A program made the translations under genes and the position numbers. From Allocatelliglobosispora scoriae (GTDB taxonomy: Bacteria; Actinomycetota; Actinomycetes; Mycobacteriales; Micromonosporaceae), in the NCBI RefSeq assembly GCF_014204945.1, contig NZ_JACHMN010000002.1, positions 4,611,001 to 4,675,000 on the forward strand: a DNA stretch of 64,000 nucleotides, given 5' to 3'. A model generated the notes under the pieces. The model did not search any database, was not told the DNA's origin, and saw nothing but the letters and a program-made list of their open reading frames with translations. This document shows positions 17,470 to 26,020 of the stretch, piece after piece. Each line of letters opens with the position of its first letter. The first letter of the stretch is position 1.

Positions 17470-18333
17470 GTGGGCCGGTTACCGAAACGGTTAAATCCTG
17501 ACAATCCACTTCACGCTTTCGCGATCGAGCTCAGAATTCTTCGAGAGCGTGCCGGCTCTGCAGGCGCGGAGAAGACGACGTGTGGGACTGCTGGGATCAA
17601 CCGCACGACCTACTTCGCATGGCTTGCCGGGAAGCAACTCCCAGGCCGCGATGCGCTGGAGCGGACCGTGAGGGTATGGGGCGGCGACCCACGGTACTGG
17701 GTCGAGCGCCGTCGGCAAGCTGAGGCAGCGCTGGTTGACTACTCTGCGCAACGCCAGATGAAGGTTGCGGCGCTGGCGTCGCAGGAAGTGGCGACAGTAC
17801 AACGACCAGAAGCGGCGACAGTACAACCACCACCTGTCCGCTTGCCCAGACAGATTGCCGAGCTAGAGGTATCTCCTCAATTTGACACTGAGCGCCGCAA
17901 GAGAATTGAGGAGGGGCGAGGGCTTCTTCGGGCTATCGGTTTCGATGACGAGCGCTCCAATGAACGCTCTGCATACGTTCTTCTATCTTTGCTTGCTCTA
18001 GGTCCCGAGACACCCTGGGCTCAGGCTCAGATGCCGGTCCTAGGCGTTCGGGGAATTATGATTTGGGTCTTCGACAACTACAGGAAGGCATATGCGCCGA
18101 ATTCGCGTGAAAGCATTCGGCGGCTAACCCTCCACCAATTTTGCGCTGCTGGCTTCGTCATTGCCAATCCCGACCGGCCCGACCGGCCCGTCAACTCGCC
18201 TAGCTGGTGCTATCAGCTCGCACAGTCGTACTATCCGCTGTTGTGTTCATATGGAACTGAGCGATTCGAGGGAACTCTCCAACGGCTGAAAAGCGAAAAC
18301 CTGGGCATAGATGTGTCGAGCTACGCATACTGA
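17470..18333 (+). CDS. HTH domain fused to BsuBI/PstI-type N-terminal domain, no nuclease domain
   Basis: Residues about 10-75 form an XRE-like HTH (LRILRERAGSAG, CGTAGINRTTYFAWLAGKQL). A variable linker with a VQRPEAATVQPP repeat follows. Residues about 145-285 match the N-terminal domain of BsuBI/PstI restriction enzymes: KRIEEGRGLLRAIGF, NERSAYVLLSLLALGPETPW, RESIRRLTLHQFCAAGFV and PDRPVNSP. The catalytic C-terminal domain that normally follows is absent, and no methylase is nearby. It may be a regulator built from a restriction-enzyme recognition module, or a restriction relic. A TATACG box at 17449-17454 so close to the GTG suggests a leaderless transcript. Confidence 0.7.
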   Translation: MGRLPKRLNPDNPLHAFAIELRILRERAGSAGAEKTTCGTAGINRTTYFAWLAGKQLPGRDALERTVRVWGGDPRYWVERRRQAEAALVDYSAQRQMKVAALASQEVATVQRPEAATVQPPPVRLPRQIAELEVSPQFDTERRKRIEEGRGLLRAIGFDDERSNERSAYVLLSLLALGPETPWAQAQMPVLGVRGIMIWVFDNYRKAYAPNSRESIRRLTLHQFCAAGFVIANPDRPDRPVNSPSWCYQLAQSYYPLLCSYGTERFEGTLQRLKSENLGIDVSSYAY

Positions 18334-18764
18334 TCTGCCGCCGGCATTGCGCATGCTTGTCACGAGCCTGCCAGCTCGACTACGGACCGTTACTGTGAGT
18401 GCTTGCTGCGCGGGACGGTGGGCAGCCAGATATGACCGTCCTGGTGGGCCTGCTACGCCCGTCATCACCAGGCCCGCTTCCGATGAAGTCACGCCCTACG
18501 CCGGTCATGCCGTGGACCGACGCGTGAGGCATTGTTGTGCTCCACGCCGGTTGTCGGGGTACGGCTAGGAGCGCAGAGTCACGTACACAATCGCATATAG
18601 AGATTCACATGCCGACTGATCGACGTTCGTCGCCTTGAGAGCTGACATCAGCGCCAGGACGTCCGCTTGAACCGATGACCTTCGGTTACCGCGTAGCGGA
18701 GGCGCGTGAGCGGATCGCGGATCCATGCGCCGAGCCCGTCCTCGACAATGCGATCATCTTCGGA
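18334..18764. other. 430-bp gap with dispersed repeat copy 2
   Basis: The only notable structure is the second copy of the dispersed repeat at 18491-18524 (ACGCCCTACGCCGGTC, then CCGTGGACCGACG). Short open frames here lack ribosome sites. The open frame from 18675 belongs to the next gene or its leader. Confidence 0.5.
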
Positions 18765-19400
18765 ATGAGCGACGAGCAAGAAGTCACAACGACGGGCACC
18801 CACAATGAGCGCCGCAAGGTCATCAATCTCGATGACATCAAGCATGCGCCCACAGGGGACCCGCTCGTCGACCGCGGCATGCAAATGACCCTCGATGAGC
18901 TCGAGGAAGCTCAAGCTGATCCGGACCACCCCGACCATGAGGCAGCGAAGGCTGCCATGTTCCACGTCAGCAGAAGCCTGGGCAGCTTCCTCAACACGGC
19001 GTACGGGGATCAGTTCCGCCGTATCAGTGAGAATCTCGCGGCAGCGCTCAAGCCTAACCTTGGCAACCTGTTTACTGCGCCGAGGGTCAAGTTGACTCCT
19101 ACCGCTGCGGTGCCGGTGCGTCCCCCTGTTCCGCCTGCGCTGGAGGTGCCCGAAGCCGAAGAGTGGGAGATCGACGAGACGCCACAGGAGACCCTTCAGG
19201 CATTGCTGGAGGTTTCGGAGCGCATGTCGGAGATGGTGCGCGTTTCTGCCGAGCACCGCGATGTCGCGGTCCAGCAAATGTTGCACTTCAGAGGGGAAGC
19301 CGACGCGTCGCGCAAGTCCGGCCGGCGGATGTTGGTGCTCGCATGGATGGCGCTCATAGGCACCTGGGTCGCAGTGGTTGTCGCCATCGTGGCGCTGTGA
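18765..19400 (+). CDS. Tail-anchored membrane protein, hypothetical
   Basis: The protein (211 residues from ATG 18765; an in-frame ATG at 18675 would add 30) is hydrophilic with an acidic Pro-rich middle (VRPPVPPALEVPEAEEWEI). It ends in a single hydrophobic helix (MLVLAWMALIGTWVAVVVAIVAL), so it should sit in the membrane with its bulk in the cytoplasm. A helical stretch before the anchor (LLEVSERMSEMVRVSAEH) may form a coiled coil. No family recognised. It lies inside the cargo zone. Confidence 0.55.
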   Translation: MSDEQEVTTTGTHNERRKVINLDDIKHAPTGDPLVDRGMQMTLDELEEAQADPDHPDHEAAKAAMFHVSRSLGSFLNTAYGDQFRRISENLAAALKPNLGNLFTAPRVKLTPTAAVPVRPPVPPALEVPEAEEWEIDETPQETLQALLEVSERMSEMVRVSAEHRDVAVQQMLHFRGEADASRKSGRRMLVLAWMALIGTWVAVVVAIVAL

Positions 19401-19834
19401 GGAAGGGTTGCGGAGAGGCCCCGACTGGACGTCGGGTGTCTGCTGAGTCCTTTGGCGCGCCGTCGGTCGCTCGGGGATGTCGCGTCGCCGGGCTGTGCGC
19501 TCATCGGCTCCGGAACCCGGGCAGGGCACCGCGTTGAACGTTGGCTCCTTACGCAGCGTTACCGACCGGGTTTGGTTACTTTTTCAGCCGTCGCGGCGTT
19601 TCACGACTTTCTTGACTACAACGAGTTTCCTGCGGCCGGCACGGTTGAACGGGGACTCGGCGTCTGTTGCGCGCTTCCACTGGATCAGCCACACGGGTCA
19701 GGACCGGGCTGTAGCGCTTCGGATCAAGAATGCCAGGAGACTTGCAAGAGGTGGGGCCAAGGCCGGTGCTGCCCACAATGCCTAAATGCTCGCCCTCGAA
19801 GACCCTGAGTCGCAGGCGCGATCGGGGGCAGAGC
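19401..19834. other. 434-bp gap without a supported gene
   Basis: Open frames in this stretch are short, overlap one another and lack ribosome sites. No hairpin or repeat was found. The next recognisable sequence is the damaged paralogue from 19835. Confidence 0.4.
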
Positions 19835-20005
19835 AGGGGTTGAACCTCATGGCCGGTGCCCATGCCATCACCGCGACGATCGTCTCGCTGCGGCGAGTCA
19901 CCGCCCGGCCTGTGCACGAGGCTGGTGGCCGGGCTGGGCGGTGCTCCGGTTGCGGGCTGCTCAATGGTGGCAGGCGATATGGATGCCGCCTGATCCTGAT
20001 CTGCG
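19835..20005 (+). pseudogene. Remnant of a paralogue of the 15011-15484 gene
   Basis: The translation LNLMAGAHAITATIVSLRRV, then TARP, closely matches LHLMAGAHAIAAAVVSLRQV, then TARP, of the intact copy. The end (GATGCCGCCTGATCCTGA) matches the DNA around the intact stop. The first half is missing and the frame breaks after the match. It sits directly upstream of dispersed repeat copy 3 and the SpdB-like gene. Confidence 0.7.
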
Positions 20006-20047
20006 CAACGCGCCCTAGCCTCGGCACAGCCTCATACCGTTGGTGTC

Positions 20048-20090
20048 ACGCCCTTCACCGGTCCTTGCATGGACCGCCGTGGGGCGTTTC
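20048..20090. repeat. Dispersed repeat, copy 3 of 3
   Basis: ACGCCCTTCACCGGTCC, then TGGACCGCCGTGGGGCG, is a diverged copy of the repeats at 15563 and 18491. It lies between the damaged paralogue and the 3' end of the SpdB-like gene. Confidence 0.55.
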
Positions 20091-20169
20091 CGTGTCCGCT
20101 GCTGTCAGGTGATCGGCCTGCCGTGCCGCAGGACCCCGTACGCGGTCGACCGGCGGAGCCGTGGCCTGC

Positions 20170-21555
20170 CTACCGGTCAGCGGCGTGGGTGAAGGGTCGG
20201 CGTAGGTGGTCGGCAAGTTCGGACTCCCATGCGCGCCGCTTGCGCCGTCCGAGGCCGGTCCTGGGCGGGACACCGGCGGCGCGGGACAGTTCGGCTCCGG
20301 TGGGCACGCGGCCCTGGGCGACCTCGGCCTCCCAGAACCGGCGCATGGCCGTGACCGCTGACACGTCCGCGTCGTCGTCCTGGGCGGCGTCCTCGTCTTC
20401 GAGTTCGTCGTCTTCGGTCAGCTCGTCGTCGGGTCCCCGGTCGGTGTCACCGTCGCGCGTGCTGCCTGCGGTGTCTGCCTTGGCGTCGTTTGCCACGGCG
20501 GTTGTCAGCGCGGTCTCTCGTTCATCTTCGTCGCCGAGGTCGGTGCCGGTGGCGTCGCTGGCGGGCACGGCGTGGCCGTTGACTCGTTGCGGCAGCAGCG
20601 CGATCACCGGTTCGGCCGGCGTGAGCGTGGTACCCGGATTGTCGTGGGCAATTTCGGTTGCCTCCTGGATGGGCGCGGACTGGGTGGTGTGCCACGCGTT
20701 GAGGTGCGCGACCGCTTCGGGACTGGTGGCATCGACGATGCCGTAGATGGTGGCCATATACATCTGGATGGCTTCGCGCTCGGTGGAGGCGTCGGGGATG
20801 TCGGCCAGACCGGCGTGTTCGGCGGCTTGCATCGCCCGGCGGATCACCTTGTTGTGGGCGCGGCGTAGCCGCCGCACGGAGGTTTTCTTGCCTTGCAGCA
20901 GGTACAGGTCGAGGCGGGCTCGTCCGAGGCGGGCGCGCCTGCGGACCCGGTCGATCTCGGTCACGTCGCGGCCTTGGGCTTCGGCCAGGCGCAGCCAGAC
21001 GAAGACCCGCTCCAGGGTGAGGGTCCAGTGGATGCGCCGGGTGGTGGTGCCGGTGCGGGCGCTGCGCTCGGCGGCCAGGGCTCGTTCCCACATCCACGCG
21101 GCGACGAGGGGTGCGGCCAGCCGCAGACAGACCTCCCGGAACGAGCTTGCGTCCAGCGCTGACAGTGACGCGGTGAGGGAGGCGAAGACCCAGACGGCGG
21201 CGCCGTCCACGCCGGTGGAGGCATTGGCGGGGTCGCGTAGCAGCCGGGCGCGAGCCAGCAGCGAGGAGGCGAACAAGGCGATCTCGATGAACCAGAAGAA
21301 CGCGTAGCGAAGCGGGCTGTCGCCGAGGATGTCGGTGAAGAACTTCCACATGCCCGACGCGCTGACGGCGGTGGCGAGGCCCGCCGCGACGACGGTCAGC
21401 AGGTTGGCGACGAGCAGGGTGGCGCGGTGGCTGGTCATCTTGCGCATGCGGTTGGCGGTCAGCAGCAGCAGCAGCCCGACCAGGGCCAGCAGCGCCAGGC
21501 CGCTCACGACGGTCTCGTTGTCCTGGTAGAGCGCGGTGAGGTCGTCAAAGCTCAC
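20170..21555 (-). CDS. SpdB/DUF2637-like multi-pass membrane protein with C-terminal HTH
   Basis: The 461-residue protein has four hydrophobic segments in its first third: near residues 18-38 (VSGLALLALVGLLLLL), 47-68, 82-103 (FFWFIEIALFASSLLA) and 118-150. A long cytoplasmic region and an Asp/Glu-rich linker follow. It ends in a helix-turn-helix-like tail (GRVPTGAELSRAAGVPP). This layout matches SpdB/DUF2637 plasmid-spread proteins, which support transfer between hyphal compartments. GTG 21555 follows GGAC. It is the last gene of a leftward unit after the prepilin-peptidase-like and LysM-BTAD genes. A partial copy of its C-terminus lies at 16.8 kb. Confidence 0.7.
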   Translation of the reverse strand: MSFDDLTALYQDNETVVSGLALLALVGLLLLLTANRMRKMTSHRATLLVANLLTVVAAGLATAVSASGMWKFFTDILGDSPLRYAFFWFIEIALFASSLLARARLLRDPANASTGVDGAAVWVFASLTASLSALDASSFREVCLRLAAPLVAAWMWERALAAERSARTGTTTRRIHWTLTLERVFVWLRLAEAQGRDVTEIDRVRRRARLGRARLDLYLLQGKKTSVRRLRRAHNKVIRRAMQAAEHAGLADIPDASTEREAIQMYMATIYGIVDATSPEAVAHLNAWHTTQSAPIQEATEIAHDNPGTTLTPAEPVIALLPQRVNGHAVPASDATGTDLGDEDERETALTTAVANDAKADTAGSTRDGDTDRGPDDELTEDDELEDEDAAQDDDADVSAVTAMRRFWEAEVAQGRVPTGAELSRAAGVPPRTGLGRRKRRAWESELADHLRRPFTHAADR

Positions 21556-21597
21556 GACCGAGTCCTTTCCCCATGGTTCGATTGCGGTGCAACGGCT

Positions 21598-22319
21598 TTA
21601 TGGCCAGACGGCCACGGTGTACGCGGCGGCGACCAGGAATGGGCCGAGCGGCAGCGACGCTCCCGGCGCGAGCCGTCCGAGGCGGCGCAGGGTGGTCGCG
21701 GTGAGCGCCGCCGTACCCAGACCGAGCGGGACGCCCGCGTAGACGGCGGTCCAGCTATGCCAACCAAACCCGGCGGCCACCGGCATGGCCACAGCGACGT
21801 CGCCCCAGCCGAGCTGCCCACGCGAGACGAGGGCCAACACGGCGAGAGGAACCCGGCCACGGCGAGCCCAGCGGTGACAGCCCGCCACCACGCGCCCGGC
21901 GGGCTGTCGAGGGCCAGCAGGCCAAGAAGCCCGGCCGTAGCGGCGGCGGTCATGCGGTGCGGCAGGTGCATCACGGCCAGGTCGACAAAGGCGAGCACGA
22001 TCAGCGCGGCGGTCCACCACACGTACGCGGCCAGGGCGACGCCGCCGAGCCCGGACAGCACGAGCCCGGTTGCCCCGACCAGCGTTGCCACTTCGACCAC
22101 GCACGGCGGCGCACCGACCCGCACCCCGCATCCGGCGCAGCGCCCGGACAGGCCGATGGCGTTGGGCCACAGCGGTTTGCCGCACTGGCAGGCGGTACGC
22201 CACGGCTGGTCGTCGGGCACGGCGTGCACGGCGATGGCATGGCGCAGCAGCGGCGCGACGGCCAGCGCGGGCAGAACCGTGCGCACGCCGACACGGCCGG
22301 TTGCGATCGTGGCGGTCAC
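21598..22319 (-). pseudogene. A24 prepilin-peptidase-like membrane protein, frameshifted
   Basis: Two overlapping frames together make one A24-type peptidase. The first frame (GTG 22319 to about 21845) gives CQCGKPLWPNAIGLSG, CAGCGV and VDLAVMHLPHRM with the first catalytic Asp region. The other frame (about 21855 to 21598) gives SRGQLGWGDVAVAMPVAAG, with the second motif GWGD, and the last hydrophobic helices. Restoring a single C in the run GGGTTCCTCTCG near 21845 joins them as GFLLAVLALVSRGQ. These enzymes process prepilins at the membrane. The start overlaps the stop of the LysM-BTAD gene. Confidence 0.7.
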
Positions 22320-24964
22320 TTCTGCTCCAGGCTGGTGCGCAGCTTGGACGCGAGGCTCCGAGTGTCGTCCTGCGGTTCGGCGTCGAGGTCCGCGAGGGCC
22401 TTGGTAAGGGCACGCAGCAGGGTCCGGATGCCGTCGGCGTCGCCGAGGCTGTGACGGGCGTGCATCGCCTTGACGTACAGGGCCTCGTTGTACCGGTCCA
22501 GTCCGATCGCCTTGTCGAGCAGGTCGGATGCTTCCTGCGGATGGCTGTCGAGCAGGCAATCGGCCAGCAGCAGATGCGCTTCGGTGCCCCAGCGCCGCAC
22601 CGTCTCCCGGTGCGGGGCCAGCCACTCGTAGTCCGCACCTTCGGCCAGGGGCGCGGTGTAGAGGTCGCAGGCCGCGGTCAGCAGCTCCCGGCGAGCCGGG
22701 CCGGAGGCGATGGTCGCTTTGCGCATCAAGTCGCGCAGCGTCCACACATCAACATCGACGGTTGCCGGGTCAAGCTTGTACCGTCCGCCACTTTTGACGA
22801 CGTACGCGTTCGGCGTCTCAAGGACGGCGGCCCGGCCGAGTACATGCCGAAGGTTGGAAGCGTTGGTGTGTACGCGCTGGGCGGCCTGGCTGATGCGGGC
22901 GTCGAGTTCGATGTTGTCGCCGATGGTTCGGGTCTCCACGCCATCGGGGTGGACGGCCAGGAACACCGCCAGCTCCTTGGCCTTCGCGCGCAGCGCACGG
23001 CCGTCGTGAACGATGCCGTCGATACGCGGCGAGCCGATAACCCGTAACTTCGCCTTCACCGGCCCGGCTGCCGCGACCGGCACAGCCGGAACGCCAGCGG
23101 GCAGTTGCGGCTCGGCGCTGGCGGGCGTGACGCGGCTGGCGTGCAGGGGCACCACCACGACCGGCACGGCCGAGGGCACGATGGCGAGCTGCTCGCCGGT
23201 CTGGGCCTCGCGCAAGGTGGTCAGAATCTGGATCGCGGCAGCGGGGTCGAGTACGGGCAGTCGGGTCGGGACCGGCTCGGTGGACTGCCCGGCGACGAGC
23301 TTGGTGTACCCGTCCGGGGCGACTTCGACGGTGGCGCCGTGCGCCCACTCGCCCAGTAGCAGCGCTGACACATCCAAGCCGCCGCCGAGAGCGAGAGCGA
23401 CCTTCGCCCGCATCCGGGCGCCGGCGGGCGGGGTGTCGGTGATGAGCATGACCGGCGGCAGAGCTTCCTCGTCAGGGACCCGCTGGCGCAGCTCGTCAAG
23501 GTCGGTCAGGGCATGCTCGTCGAGGATGCGGCTGCGGTGCAGCAACCGCGACTCGATCATCGTGAGCGCGTCGTCGACACTGTCGACCACGTGCAGGCGC
23601 GACCACGCGCCGAGAGTCACCACGTCCGAGCCGAGCAACGTGGCCAGGGTGGCGGCGTCGATAACGACTTCGCCGCGTGCGTCGGCGCGGTACGGGCCGC
23701 CGGAGGCCAGCACCGTTACCAGCGCGGCCCGAGCGGCGGCAGACGCACCGTCGCCGGTGATGCCGGTCCCGCCCGACGGCAGCGGCGTAAGGTCGGGCCC
23801 CAGCGCGGGCGTCTCGGCGTCATCGATGTCGGCCCGGACCAGCCGGGGGTTGCGGGCCACCGCGCGGCGCACCGTCACGACCGGCTCGGGCAGCAGAGTC
23901 GGCGGGTCGTCGTCGGGGCCGGTGAAGTGGCGGCGGCGCTGCAGCCACACCAGCACCACGGCGGCGCTGATGGCCAAGGCGAGACCCCAGGGCAGCCAGC
24001 TCGACGGCGACAGCTGCACCCCGTGCTCGTCGATGGTCACCTGCGGGCTTTCGCTGTCGCTGGCGGCCGGCGACGCCGAGGTCGAAGGACCCGACGACGT
24101 GATCGGAGACGGTGACGCCGGGGCCGAAGGCGAGACCCGGGCGCTCGGCCCGATGACCGGGCTGTCCACACCGGGGTTGACGGTGATACTCGGGCTCGAG
24201 GCGACGGCCGGGCTGCTCGGTGTGGTCGATGGCGCCGGGGTGGGCGGTGTGAGGACTGGCGGCGGGGTCCGCGTGGTCGGCGGCTTGACCGGGGCGGCTC
24301 CGTACGGGGATCGCGCATCGGCGGGTAGCCGCAGGTCCCAGCCGGGGTAGATCAGGTCACAGTCGTGGAGTGTGCCGCCGACTTTGAAATGCCGATGTCG
24401 GTTCAGGTCACAGATCTCGGTCCACCGGTGGGAGTTCCCGAGATTCTTCCTGGCGATCTTCGACAGGTAGTCGCCCTTTTTGACGACATAGAAGGCATGA
24501 GGCTTGCGCGTCGGCACGGCATCGGTGTCCTGCTGATGACCGGTCGTCGCAGCTGTGACCGGTATAGCGGCTTGAACGGCTGAAGGCTGGACCGGTGGCG
24601 CGACGGTGGAGGCCGAGGCGGCTGCTGGTGACAGCAGGGTGATTGCCTGCCCTGCCACCAGCATGCTCGCGAGGCCGTGCAGCGGCAGGTACGAGATGCG
24701 CGGAGCTTTCACGCCGCGGACGCGTCCGCTCAGCTCCACGAGCATTGAGGCGATCAGCAGCAGCCAGAGAACACCGATGGAGACGATCATCAACGGTGCT
24801 GCCTGCCGGGCGGAGGGCCGGACGTCCCCGCTGTCGTGGAGGGCGAGCTGTTGCAGGATCGACGCGGCGTCGTAGTACACGAAAGCGGCGGGCGGTCCGA
24901 TAACGAAAACCACCACCAGGACGGTGTTGGCGATCGCCGCGATGAGCCGCCGTACCCAAGCCAT
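22316..24964 (-). CDS. Membrane protein with LysM domain and C-terminal wHTH-BTAD module
   Basis: ATG 24964 gives 882 residues; a GTG at 25006 is possible. Three hydrophobic segments lie in the first 120 residues. A LysM domain follows (AFYVVKKGDYLSKIARKNLG, near residues 158-205), then a Pro/Thr/Ser-rich stretch and another membrane helix (WLPWGLALAISAAVVLVWL). After a long soluble part comes a winged helix (AKAKELAVFLAVHPDG, THQ-type NASNLRHVLG). A TPR-like BTAD ending follows (LLADCLLDSHPQEASDLL). LysM binds peptidoglycan; BTAD units are found in SARP-like regulators. Together with the A24 peptidase and SpdB-like genes this suggests an envelope-spanning transfer or pilus apparatus. Confidence 0.75.
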   Translation of the reverse strand: MAWVRRLIAAIANTVLVVVFVIGPPAAFVYYDAASILQQLALHDSGDVRPSARQAAPLMIVSIGVLWLLLIASMLVELSGRVRGVKAPRISYLPLHGLASMLVAGQAITLLSPAAASASTVAPPVQPSAVQAAIPVTAATTGHQQDTDAVPTRKPHAFYVVKKGDYLSKIARKNLGNSHRWTEICDLNRHRHFKVGGTLHDCDLIYPGWDLRLPADARSPYGAAPVKPPTTRTPPPVLTPPTPAPSTTPSSPAVASSPSITVNPGVDSPVIGPSARVSPSAPASPSPITSSGPSTSASPAASDSESPQVTIDEHGVQLSPSSWLPWGLALAISAAVVLVWLQRRRHFTGPDDDPPTLLPEPVVTVRRAVARNPRLVRADIDDAETPALGPDLTPLPSGGTGITGDGASAAARAALVTVLASGGPYRADARGEVVIDAATLATLLGSDVVTLGAWSRLHVVDSVDDALTMIESRLLHRSRILDEHALTDLDELRQRVPDEEALPPVMLITDTPPAGARMRAKVALALGGGLDVSALLLGEWAHGATVEVAPDGYTKLVAGQSTEPVPTRLPVLDPAAAIQILTTLREAQTGEQLAIVPSAVPVVVVPLHASRVTPASAEPQLPAGVPAVPVAAAGPVKAKLRVIGSPRIDGIVHDGRALRAKAKELAVFLAVHPDGVETRTIGDNIELDARISQAAQRVHTNASNLRHVLGRAAVLETPNAYVVKSGGRYKLDPATVDVDVWTLRDLMRKATIASGPARRELLTAACDLYTAPLAEGADYEWLAPHRETVRRWGTEAHLLLADCLLDSHPQEASDLLDKAIGLDRYNEALYVKAMHARHSLGDADGIRTLLRALTKALADLDAEPQDDTRSLASKLRTSLEQK

Positions 24965-25006
24965 GACCGCCCCCGTCTCCCGCGATTCGACATCCTCGGC
25001 CCCCAC

Positions 25007-25633
25007 GTCCTACACGGGCATGCGCAGCCAGCGGGCGCAGTCGATGGCCGTTGACGGGCGCGAGATGCCTTCCGTACGGCACGGTGCCACCGTGGGGAGC
25101 GGTCGGCTAGAGATCGACGCTTACACGGACTGACACGCGCTGACACCGCAGCTCACCGCTACCGACCGAGGTATGTCAGAAGGCGAGGAGGAAGCGGCGT
25201 CGGACGCAAGCCAGATGCTGGAGGCGAACCTGGCTACATCCGCGAGAAAGAACGGGAGTCAGATGCTCGTCAGTTTGGGCGCCACCGCGCCGAACGTTCC
25301 GTGGCGAATGTTCGTGAGAACCGGCTCCACTTGTGATCACGGCTTTACTTGAGGCTCTGGGTAAGCCGACAGATCTGTCATCCTCCGTAAAGTTGAGTCA
25401 TCCTGGCTTTCGCCCGGCGGGTGCACGCATCTGCCGATTTGCGCGCATCTGATCGAGGCTGTGCCTGCTGGGCGTCCCAACGTAGATGACGCATAGTCGA
25501 GCAGCTAGCGGCGTGCGACATGACCGGACGAGCCGACGAATGGTCAATTGGTCACCTTGAATGACCTGTCGGACCTGGCGTCGGGCCCGATACGGCCATG
25601 TCCTGACAGGTTGCGAATTTCTACACTCAGACG
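25007..25633. other. Intergenic region between divergent units
   Basis: About 630 bases hold divergent promoters for the LysM-BTAD operon (leftward) and the EACC1-CHAT pair (rightward). GCTGACA-type words occur near 25130-25145 and a CCTGACAGG near 25601. No supported gene. Confidence 0.4.
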
Positions 25634-26020
25634 GTGAGCTTAATCGTCGATGTTCCTGAGCAGTTCGCCGACACGTTGTTCGCCGACGACATTGCCGACA
25701 TTCCAGATAACGACCGGTCGGCCTCAACGACCATCCAGGGGATCGTCGAGGTAGCGGGCGTGGTCGCGAGCCTGACGTCGATCGTTGTCGACGGATCGCA
25801 TATTCCGGAAGTCGCGCGGCGCCTGGTCGCCTGGGTCGCCAAGCAGGACGCCCAGCCGTCGAACGCCGCGCGTGTCCGCGAGATCCGGGTACGTGTGCCG
25901 GGCGGGACGGACACCACGATCACGCTGGTCGACTCGGACGGCAAACTGTCGCTGGACGTCACGGTGATAGAAGTGGAGGCGACTCTTCGCAGCCTCGCGG
26001 AAGACGCGCACACACCGTGA
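25634..26020 (+). CDS. EACC1-like effector-associated component
   Basis: The 128-residue protein has the layout of the effector-associated constant component 1: a helix with a hydrophobic run (TIQGIVEVAGVVASLTSIVV), a second helix ending in a Trp (VARRLVAWVAKQ), then a beta-rich end (VREIRVRVPGGTDTTITLVD, GKLSLDVTVIEVEA). EACC1 proteins are usually encoded just upstream of effectors such as CHAT proteases and are proposed to hold or relay activation. Here the stop overlaps the start of a CHAT gene (GTGA). The role follows from family knowledge; there is no direct test. Confidence 0.7.
   Translation: MSLIVDVPEQFADTLFADDIADIPDNDRSASTTIQGIVEVAGVVASLTSIVVDGSHIPEVARRLVAWVAKQDAQPSNAARVREIRVRVPGGTDTTITLVDSDGKLSLDVTVIEVEATLRSLAEDAHTP

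Noticed and set aside
21552-22745. Single long leftward frames across the prepilin-peptidase region taken as intact genes
   Set aside because: Each long frame holds only one half of the A24 peptidase; the rest of each is out-of-frame translation, so a frameshift is the better reading.
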